Positions 38,365 through 43,489 of a DNA stretch of 43,532 bases are shown in pieces. Position 1 is the stretch's first letter; every line of letters begins with the position of its first letter. The DNA is taken from IMG/VR virus record IMGVR_UViG_3300012147_000025, positions 1-43,532 of that record; one strand, 5' to 3'. The notes under the pieces were generated by a model that did not search any database, was not told the DNA's origin, and saw only the letters and a program-made list of their open reading frames with translations. This DNA comes from a virus. A program made the position numbers and the translations under genes.

Positions 38365-39284
38365 TGCATTAAGTCCTCTGTATTGATGTTATGTTCTTTA
38401 GTGTATTTATCGAACACAGTGTCAAAGCACAGTATCCAATCTTCTACAGTCTCGTATACCTGAGCCTCTGTTATGGTGTCACCCCAGAGATCCTCAGTTC
38501 CCTTAACTCCTTTGCATGTTCTAGCCATTTCTCTAGCTATATCATTCCAAAATCTGTCCATACGTTTACTTTGGTGTAGTCGTAAAGGTTTAAGGTACAG
38601 AGATACGTTCTGAGGGTAAGATGATTCTTTAGGTATTTCTTCTTGAAAGGTATCTCCGATGTAATTATCTACAGGTGGCTTACCTGATAGGAAGTCTACG
38701 AATACCTCTAAGCAAGACTGAGAGTAGTCATACAAGTTAGCATCGTTGTTGTACAACCTTGATGCTATGCGTAGTGCATTATTTCCCTCAGTACAGGAAT
38801 ACGCAGGGCTTAAGGCCGTAGGTGTACATGCAAGCATATAAGCCTTCCAGAAAGGTAGATTGTAGTGATCCATGAAGGTATACACTACCCCAGCAAATGA
38901 ACTCAGATGCTTAAGTATTCGGGATGATCCTAAACCAGTAAAGATAGTCCTGTAGTGAAACATAGCGTGCATGACCTCATTTCTTGTGAAGTCTTTTATG
39001 TTAAACACAGGCATGTTGCCCTCTGTACTGACCATAGTACGCATAAAAGGTAACATACCGATTAACCTATCTGCTACCTGTTTTTCTCTATCGTTAAGGA
39101 TTTTGTGATCAATCCCTGTTTTCAGGAAGGTAAGGGTGTCCAGTACGTAGCCATGTTCTAGCTTATTATTACACTGGAAGCGAAGGCTTTCTGCGTAGTT
39201 AGGATTCTTCCCTAGTATACACAAGCATCCTGCTGAAAGGTCTAAAAACTGACCTTGAACAGATGTAATTCTTACAGTTGTCAT
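38361..39284 (-). CDS. Unknown protein heading the amidoligase cluster
   Basis: 307 residues, mostly helical with conserved-looking patches (FTRNEVMHAMFHYRTIFTG, LPFWKAYMLACTPTALSP, EGNNALRIASRLYNND). No known motif or membrane segment. AGAGGA precedes the ATG, and a 145-base AT-rich gap upstream marks it as a likely first gene of a sub-operon. Tight coupling to the cyclotransferase suggests it is part of the pathway, as substrate, carrier or regulator. Confidence 0.7.
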   Translation of the reverse strand: MTTVRITSVQGQFLDLSAGCLCILGKNPNYAESLRFQCNNKLEHGYVLDTLTFLKTGIDHKILNDREKQVADRLIGMLPFMRTMVSTEGNMPVFNIKDFTRNEVMHAMFHYRTIFTGLGSSRILKHLSSFAGVVYTFMDHYNLPFWKAYMLACTPTALSPAYSCTEGNNALRIASRLYNNDANLYDYSQSCLEVFVDFLSGKPPVDNYIGDTFQEEIPKESSYPQNVSLYLKPLRLHQSKRMDRFWNDIAREMARTCKGVKGTEDLWGDTITEAQVYETVEDWILCFDTVFDKYTKEHNINTEDLMQ

Positions 39285-39429
39285 TTTATTTTATCCTCTG
39301 ACTGAACTTATTAAATATGTTGTAGTCCAATCTAGTAAGGGGTAAGGGGATGTAGTTAAGTATTAGATAATTGTTAAATAAATATAACTAATAACTAATA
39401 AATAATTACCTGAATTACTACTTGAATAG
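39285..39429 (-). promoter_or_regulatory. AT-rich gap, probable promoter for the amidoligase cluster
   Basis: The gap precedes the 307-residue gene on the minus strand. It contains TTAACA-N17-TACATC as a weak sigma70-like pair on the minus strand, direct repeats of TAACTAA on the plus strand, and ACCTGAATTACT (39408-39419), which recurs inverted at 27219-27230. The base composition is close to the repeat gap at 27.1 kb. Confidence 0.4.
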
Positions 39430-39657
39430 CTAATCATTACTGTTTAAAGCTTTATATCCTAATAGTATACTTCTGTACTCTTGCGTTAAGTACCTTAACT
39501 GACTCTGTAAGTACTTCATACGGTGGTATGTCATGTTAGGTACTTTAAGTTCAACCTGTACCGCTCTCTTTTCCGCTAAGTTATGCCCACTTAATCTTCT
39601 AAGCTCTGGCTTGTTTAACCCCTTGTGCGGAATACTCTTGATGTAGTTAATGTCCAT
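39430..39657 (-). CDS. Small basic helical protein of unknown function
   Basis: 75 residues from ATG 39657, four bases after AAGGGTTC; a longer frame to 39681 lies in the upstream gene. It begins MDINYIKSIPHKGLNKPELR and contains a basic helix (TYHRMKYLQSQLRYLTQEY). It is early in the leftward operon, so it may act on the host. Not recognised. Confidence 0.65.
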   Translation of the reverse strand: MDINYIKSIPHKGLNKPELRRLSGHNLAEKRAVQVELKVPNMTYHRMKYLQSQLRYLTQEYRSILLGYKALNSND

Positions 39658-39889
39658 AATGAACCCTTCTTGTGAAGCCACAATCGGCTGTTATTATAAC
39701 TGGAGTACACGAATACCTCCAGAGAGAAACCACCTCATTAAGGTCGAAGTTATAAAAGACCCTAATAAGTTTACCAGAATCGTCTCTTACATCTATACGA
39801 TCTCTGTACTGCACATCCTCATTGTAGAACTCATGGTGATACCTTGTAGTTCCATCCTGAAAACGCTCTCTTACCCCTCCTCTTGCCAT
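39647..39889 (-). CDS. Small protein of unknown function
   Basis: 80 residues, ATG 39889 preceded by AGGAG at six bases. It is rich in Arg, Asp and Tyr (MARGGVRERFQDGTTRYHHE, YRDRIDVRDDSGKLIRVFY). No motif. Its stop overlaps the next gene by 11 bases. Confidence 0.65.
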   Translation of the reverse strand: MARGGVRERFQDGTTRYHHEFYNEDVQYRDRIDVRDDSGKLIRVFYNFDLNEVVSLWRYSCTPVIITADCGFTRRVHYGH

Positions 39890-39929
39890 ACATTACTCCT
39901 GTTGCTCCATTGATTGTTTTGTTAATTTG

Positions 39930-40130
39930 TTAGCCTGTTAGCTCTATAACAGAGCCTATGAAGTGAAGCAGTACCCATACAAACAGGAACACAGACGTTA
40001 CAAGTGAAACAGTGTACAACAGGACGTAAAAGTCCTTACTTTTGGAATCGAAGTACTCTATAAGCTCGAACTGTAAGTACATTACTGCCACCAGTAAAAG
40101 AAGTAAACCACCTAAAGTGATTACAGTCAT
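39930..40130 (-). CDS. Small membrane protein with two helices
   Basis: 66 residues: helix one about 3-24 (VITLGGLLLLLVAVMYLQF), a short charged loop (EYFDSKSKD), helix two about 36-60 (VLLYTVSLVTSVFLFVWVLL). AAGGAG stands upstream, and the ATG overlaps the previous stop (ATGA). Early membrane proteins of this size often change the host envelope; no specific evidence here. Confidence 0.65.
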   Translation of the reverse strand: MTVITLGGLLLLLVAVMYLQFELIEYFDSKSKDFYVLLYTVSLVTSVFLFVWVLLHFIGSVIELTG

Positions 40131-40351
40131 AAGCCTTGCTCCTTAAGCATTTTACCTATGCGGGCAGACACGCTATTAAAGCGCTGTTTACGTGATCCCT
40201 TTGTAGTGCCCCTCATTGCAACGCTAAGGCTATCGGTAGGAAATCTAACCCTAGTGCCAGTGGTCTTGTTACAACGTCCACTGTGAGCCTCTCTGGGAGC
40301 TTTACAGGTAGGATCTAAGGTAAAGGTGTACTGTGGTATTATTCTAGGCAT
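40127..40351 (-). CDS. Small basic protein of unknown function
   Basis: 74 residues, strongly basic (KAPREAHSGRCNKTTGTRVR, TTKGSRKQRFNSVSARIGK), with a C-terminal helix GKMLKEQGL. GAGGATACAATC precedes the ATG. It probably binds nucleic acid or an acidic partner. Not recognised. Confidence 0.65.
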   Translation of the reverse strand: MPRIIPQYTFTLDPTCKAPREAHSGRCNKTTGTRVRFPTDSLSVAMRGTTKGSRKQRFNSVSARIGKMLKEQGL

Positions 40352-40449
40352 GATTGTATCCTCGATTGTTGGTTAGGGAGCTTCGGTAAAGCATGGTAAA
40401 ACATATAACGGGTGACACAAACCGCGAAGAAAATGCCACCTGTATACAT
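40339..40449 (-). CDS. Possible 36-residue hydrophobic peptide
   Basis: Open frame from ATG 40449 to TAA 40339-40341, overlapping the next gene's start by 13 bases in the usual style. It begins MYTGGIFFAVCVTRYMFYHA, perhaps a membrane segment. No good ribosome site is visible, so it may be chance. Confidence 0.25.
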   Translation of the reverse strand: MYTGGIFFAVCVTRYMFYHALPKLPNQQSRIQSCLE

Positions 40450-40482
40450 TCTAGTGTTTAATTGTTTATGGTTCTGGCTTGT

Positions 40483-40773
40483 TTAGTCCATAGCGATGCC
40501 CTCCTTGTTAGTTAGTTTGCTGCACTGGTGAAAGTATCCATGCCTTGCCATTACCATACTTGTCATCATGTACAGGGTGTCCTCTTTGTTGTCTTGATTG
40601 ACAATTTTGAAGTCAATATCACTGTAATTTGTGACATCGCCACCGTCCCCGTTGAAATAACATACCGCTAAATGCGGGAGTACTTCAAAGTTTTCATCTG
40701 ATACCTGTACGGATACCTTAGATCTAATCCCCGAGTATGTAGTAACATCAAAATATACCGTTGCTGTGAACAT
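40483..40773 (-). CDS. Small early protein of unknown function
   Basis: 96 residues from ATG 40773, seven bases after AAGGGG; the open frame continues upstream to 40860 but that part lacks a site. It starts MFTATVYFDVTTYSGIRSK and is a beta-rich globular protein (YSDIDFKIVNQDNKEDTLYM). It is the second sizeable gene of the leftward block. Not recognised. Confidence 0.7.
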   Translation of the reverse strand: MFTATVYFDVTTYSGIRSKVSVQVSDENFEVLPHLAVCYFNGDGGDVTNYSDIDFKIVNQDNKEDTLYMMTSMVMARHGYFHQCSKLTNKEGIAMD

Positions 40774-40853
40774 GGCTGTCCCCTTGATTGTCAATTGTAA
40801 AATCGTGATAGCATTATGATAGCGATGCTTGGCTTTTTTAATGGACACAATAA

Positions 40854-40874
40854 AGCGCACCGTATAGATGCGCT
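40854..40874 (-). terminator. Hairpin after the first leftward gene, possible weak terminator
   Basis: On the minus strand AGCGCA (40874-40869), a 9-base loop and TGCGCT (40859-40854) form a stem followed by TTATTG. The U-run is short. It lies about 30 bases after the stop of the 196-residue gene and could attenuate transcription that is not antiterminated. Confidence 0.35.
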
Positions 40875-40906
40875 ATGGTTGTATACACTACGGTATAACG
40901 TATAGG

Positions 40907-41497
40907 TTAAAAAGACGGTTCAGCTTGTACTTTTGGGTTAGATCCTAAGAATGTTTCAAGCTTGCCCATAAGATCTTGACCATCGTCTTTGTTCTTGATG
41001 TTAACCTTGCGAGTATCCGAATCAAGTTCACCGTCGAATGCCTTACCGAATCGTTGATGTAATTGTTCAAGAGCCGCCCGAAAATCCATATCAACGGTAG
41101 CAACGCCCTTTTTGTCGAACAGATACCATGCTTGATCAAGCGTCTCCGGTACTGTTACCACTTTAGACTTTTTAGTCGCTTTACAGAAAACATGTTCTCC
41201 CTTGATCTTCTTGTAAGATAGACTGGTAAGAGTACATATGTATTTCTTAAGTGTTTCACTTCTTAAGCCTGTACCGTATTTACCGGTGGCAAGCTTGAGC
41301 AGATAATTAAACACGTCCGGATTGTTAGAACCGTTTACATTGAAGTGATCAAAACCATAGACAACACAAGCTTGAATGTTATCTTGTATGGTACTGTTTA
41401 CCGTAAATATTGCTTGAATGTTTTCTTGCCAGTTATCAGCATCAAACGTAAGGATACCAGTTGATACAGCAGACAATAATTTTTTAGTTACTTTCAT
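40907..41497 (-). CDS. First large early protein, unknown function
   Basis: 196 residues from ATG 41497, seven bases after TAGGTG; a GTG nine bases upstream is less likely. It begins MKVTKKLLSAVSTGILTFDA and is mixed helical with basic patches (YICTLTSLSYKKIKGEHVF, KATKKSKVV) and a charged C-terminus (DSDTRKVNIKNKDDGQD). Some resemblance of layout to small phage DNA-binding or host-takeover proteins, but no motif. The palindrome CCCAAAATTGGG (41524-41535) lies in its leader. As the first sizeable gene after the control region it should be among the earliest products. Confidence 0.75.
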   Translation of the reverse strand: MKVTKKLLSAVSTGILTFDADNWQENIQAIFTVNSTIQDNIQACVVYGFDHFNVNGSNNPDVFNYLLKLATGKYGTGLRSETLKKYICTLTSLSYKKIKGEHVFCKATKKSKVVTVPETLDQAWYLFDKKGVATVDMDFRAALEQLHQRFGKAFDGELDSDTRKVNIKNKDDGQDLMGKLETFLGSNPKVQAEPSF

Positions 41498-41523
41498 GTT
41501 ATTCACCTATTTAAAGTTAATTA

Positions 41524-41598
41524 CCCAAAATTGGGATGCTATGCTTAACGCATAATGATACGTACTTGCTAGATATTGCAATAAAAAATTTTAGTCAA
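41524..41598 (-). promoter_or_regulatory. Candidate sigma70 promoter and palindrome before the first large early gene
   Basis: Minus strand TTGACT (41598-41593), 17-base A/T-rich spacer, TATCTA (41575-41570). The -35 is near consensus, the -10 is poor. The palindrome CCCAAAATTGGG (41524-41535) lies between the predicted start point and the ATG at 41497 and could be an operator or a leader hairpin. Confidence 0.35.
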
Positions 41599-41742
41599 TT
41601 TATTGCCAAGCAAATACGCATTATATGAATTAATTAGGTGGTATTCTTTCCCGCCACTGCGGTATTTACGGTGTATTTTAGACAAGTCCCGTCCCTTGTG
41701 TTTTCCCTCGTTTATCCTATTCGTACATAATAACTCTTTCAT
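41569..41742 (-). CDS. Possible small basic protein (57 residues) behind a LexA-type box
   Basis: Open frame from ATG 41742 to TAG 41569-41571. The product starts MKELLCTNRINEGKHKGRD and contains KIHRKYRSGGKEYHLI: basic with a short Cys content. The ribosome site is weak (CTAGG, close to the ATG). The LexA-type box ends 14 bases upstream, which would make this the SOS-controlled gene if it is real. No family recognised. Confidence 0.4.
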   Translation of the reverse strand: MKELLCTNRINEGKHKGRDLSKIHRKYRSGGKEYHLINSYNAYLLGNKLTKIFYCNI

Positions 41743-41755
41743 CCTAGCGAATACC

Positions 41756-41775
41756 TACTGTATAAATATACAGTG
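41756..41775. promoter_or_regulatory. LexA (SOS) box, near consensus
   Basis: TACTGTATAAATATACAGTG contains CTGT (41758-41761), eight A/T bases and ACAG (41770-41773), and differs at two positions from the enterobacterial consensus operator. The dyad ACTGTATA-AA-TATACAGT is perfect. LexA of gamma- and betaproteobacteria binds such sites. It lies upstream of the 57-residue frame and inside the long leftward leader, so bound LexA could block local initiation or the passing polymerase. Binding is inferred. Confidence 0.7.
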
Positions 41776-42302
41776 TATACCCTTTCATCAGCTTGTAAGA
41801 CTGACAAAGGTCGCACAATTTACCGTTATATATCGACTTTACGCGCTACCGTTTCACCAATACACTTATAGGCTTTGTACTTGATATAATCACAGAGTAC
41901 TAAAGTGTTCTGTATGCATGCCTAGCACTAAGCATACAAGGGAATGCAATAGCAAGATTGTTAGTCAGCTTATCACATTTTAGGATTGCATTAATTTGGT
42001 TCTATGAAACTTGATAAACACGAGACACCTAATAGTAATTAAAAGTAAAACAGTACATCAAGGAACTAGACCATTGAAAGCGCAAGGCATATCAAGGATA
42101 TATTAATGTAGGTTTTACCGATAATGTTCTTAGTCATTCGCTAAAGGTTGTGAGGGGGCAACACTGATTATCCGTAGTAGCCTAAAATAAGACCTGTTTT
42201 CGCGTACAGTACTCGACTGTAGTGGCGCTACGGTTTATCAACTGGTGTTTTCCTTACAAGCATATATCACTAGCTAGTAAACAAACTAAAACTAATCCAA
42301 AT

Positions 42303-42320
42303 TGTTAAAGAGCAATGCTC
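42303..42320 (-). promoter_or_regulatory. boxA antitermination element 2 with adjoining hairpin
   Basis: Minus strand TGCTCTTTAACA (42314-42303) is identical to the boxA of E. coli rRNA operon leaders and continues ATTTGG, as in many Vibrio and Alteromonadales rRNA regions. A short stem GAGC-ATT-GCTC (42320-42310) precedes and overlaps it. In rRNA operons a boxB-like hairpin also precedes boxA. NusB-S10 binds boxA RNA and suppresses Rho-dependent termination. Confidence 0.85.
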
Positions 42321-42422
42321 ATGACGTACAGGTGACTAACACAAGGTTTAACACTTATCGCAAAGTGATCATCTTACTTCTCAGACTAATAAAGCCCTTG
42401 ATGCATCCGTCATACGTCAAAT

Positions 42423-42444
42423 TGTTAAAGAGCGGCGAAACCGG
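42423..42444 (-). promoter_or_regulatory. boxA antitermination element 1 with adjoining hairpin
   Basis: Minus strand CGCTCTTTAACA (42434-42423) fits the general boxA consensus and is followed by ATTTGACG. A hairpin GCGAA-GCCGGT-TTCGC ends one base before it. The CTCTTTAACAATTTG core is shared with element 2, 120 bases downstream. Both lie in the predicted untranslated leader of the leftward operon. Confidence 0.85.
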
Positions 42445-42710
42445 CTTCGCTATGTGCTAGGCCATGTACACACAATACAGGGATATAATATTAAAGCTAA
42501 TCATTTAAACTAATACACATTTATAACCTGCACCTATTCAACTAATAACCTGGACTGGCTGAACAGATGCCCACAATAACAGTTGCGTATTACAAAGCAA
42601 CCTTTATTTGTTACGTATGGCTGGATCATGATAGCAGTGCAATATTGCTTTTATAGATGGAAACGAGCGCGCGCGCGAAATGCAAAGACCATGCCATGTT
42701 GACATAAATA

Positions 42711-42723
42711 GGGTAAAATACCC
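42711..42723. promoter_or_regulatory. Operator-like palindrome at the leftward start site
   Basis: GGGTA-AAA-TACCC is a perfect 5-bp dyad at about +4 to +16 of the predicted leftward transcript. It could be a repressor site or form a hairpin at the RNA 5' end. Position relative to the promoter is the main support. Confidence 0.5.
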
Positions 42724-42733
42724 GTTTTGTTAC

Positions 42734-42762
42734 ATTATAACACTATGCCTTTAAAACGTCCC
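42734..42762 (-). promoter_or_regulatory. Leftward extended -10 promoter
   Basis: On the minus strand a perfect TATAAT (42739-42734) is preceded by TG at the extended -10 position (TGTTATAAT). Seventeen bases upstream stands GGGACG (42762-42757), which keeps only the GAC core of a -35. Start of transcription is predicted near 42727. This is the best leftward sigma70 promoter before both boxA elements and the early genes. Confidence 0.6.
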
Positions 42763-42992
42763 TAATCGAACCCTAAGCGCTGATCTATTTTTCTTACCCT
42801 GCATAAGGCTTGCATTGAGATCGTTTCACCTTGATACCGTACAGGCCCGAATCGCCTTTTAAAAACCATGAATAAATATGCTAAAAAAGTGCATAACTAT
42901 TCAAACAGGTATAACTTGGCATAGTCATTGCATACCGTATCTTTTGTTTACGCAATACATAGAACGATACAATTAACCAATCATTTAAATGA

Positions 42993-43046
42993 ATACCTAA
43001 ACAGGTATACTATAACCTATGCTTATGTAGTTGCCTATTTATAGGC
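42993..43046. promoter_or_regulatory. Cluster of operator-like dyads
   Basis: ATACCT-AAAC-AGGTAT (42993-43008) and GCCTAT-TT-ATAGGC (43033-43046) are perfect inverted repeats. The half-site AAACAGGTATA occurs here (42999-43009) and again at 42903-42913. They lie 250-300 bases upstream of the leftward promoter. No phage repressor gene was recognised that would bind them; host or phage helix-turn-helix proteins are candidates. Confidence 0.4.
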
Positions 43047-43122
43047 GTATCCCTTAGTAATCAAACACTTAGCCGAGCATGATAGCGATAGGGTGCTAAC
43101 CCACCACCACCTACCCATCCAG

Positions 43123-43205
43123 CCCCCTAGCCGTCTATACGTCCAGACGTTCACACGTACAGACTTCTTAGGGGGGTACAGGGGGTTTTTATTTCGTGCA
43201 GGGGG
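43123..43205 (+). promoter_or_regulatory. C5/G5 structure with alternative pairings, terminator-like
   Basis: CCCCCTA (43123-43129) can pair with TAGGGGG (43169-43175), or with AGGGGG (43180-43185) that is followed by TTTTTATTT; a third AGGGGG stands at 43200-43205. The middle pairing would be terminator-like for rightward transcripts. A small stem CGTCT/AGACG (43132-43149) lies in the loop. Structure is seen, use is uncertain. Confidence 0.4.
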
Positions 43206-43287
43206 TTAGTGCATACCACTCCAGGAATTTTTACAAAAATTAAAGCATCCTACGAGTGAAAAGCTTCTCTACAGTTTTATAGTTCTT

Positions 43288-43299
43288 GACAATATTGTC
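43288..43299. promoter_or_regulatory. Palindrome GACAATATTGTC
   Basis: A perfect 12-bp palindrome that shares its CAATATTG core with GCAATATTGC at 42639-42648. TTGACA, a perfect -35 hexamer, overlaps it, but no matching -10 is present. A possible protein-binding site. Confidence 0.4.
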
Positions 43300-43333
43300 T
43301 AATGTTGGCTGACCATCCTTGGCGTGCTCTTAT

Positions 43334-43384
43334 GTAAACTTGTTTACGTGCCATCTTGATGGCGTTATAGGAAGACGCTATACT
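43334..43384 (+). promoter_or_regulatory. Rightward sigma70 promoter with upstream palindrome
   Basis: TTGATG (43356-43361), exactly 17 bases, TATACT (43379-43384): both hexamers match the consensus at four or five of six positions. The dyad GTAAAC-TT-GTTTAC (43334-43347) lies eight bases before the -35, an activator or operator position. The transcript would run through the right-end repeat, and, if the ends are joined, into the late block at 142. Confidence 0.65.
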
Positions 43385-43451
43385 ACATAAACAAAATAAA
43401 AGTAAAAAAGATTAAAAAACATTGAACTAAACAGCACTTCCTAGGGTCCAA

Positions 43452-43471
43452 CCCTTATAGGGATGTAAGGG
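43452..43471 (+). terminator. Weak hairpin downstream of the rightward promoter
   Basis: CCCTTA (43452-43457) pairs with TAAGGG (43466-43471) around an 8-base loop, followed by GGCTTTTAAAT. The U-run is short, so it may be a leader hairpin or an attenuator instead of a full terminator. Confidence 0.3.
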
Positions 43472-43489
43472 GGCTTTTAAATACAGGAT

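Larger units (their letters stand above)
41743..43355. other. Long non-coding control region
   Basis: About 1.6 kb without a convincing gene on either strand, in a genome otherwise packed with overlapping genes. It holds, from left to right, a LexA-type box, two boxA modules, a dyad TACAGT-N5-ACTGTA (42205-42221), the palindrome GCAATATTGC (42639-42648), an alternating GC tract (42667-42677), a leftward promoter with operator-like dyad, further dyads around 43.0 kb, a G/C-run structure and the palindrome GACAATATTGTC. The dense dyads fit a transcription control region; a replication origin is also possible. Confidence 0.7.

Noticed and set aside
41815-41880. tRNA-like D-arm (TTGGTGAAACGGTAGCGC) on the minus strand
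   Set aside because: No acceptor stem, anticodon arm or TTC loop can be folded around it.
41603-41884. 93-codon open frame on the plus strand in the control region
   Set aside because: It runs against the leftward leader, has no ribosome site, and its product has the composition of a chance frame over AT-rich DNA.
43286-43314. Promoter from the perfect TTGACA at 43286-43291
   Set aside because: No -10-like hexamer occurs at 15-19 bases; the hexamer is part of a palindrome.
43324-43335. boxA-like TGCTCTTATGTA on the plus strand
   Set aside because: Only eight of twelve bases match the rRNA boxA and it lies upstream of the rightward promoter, so it would not be in that transcript.
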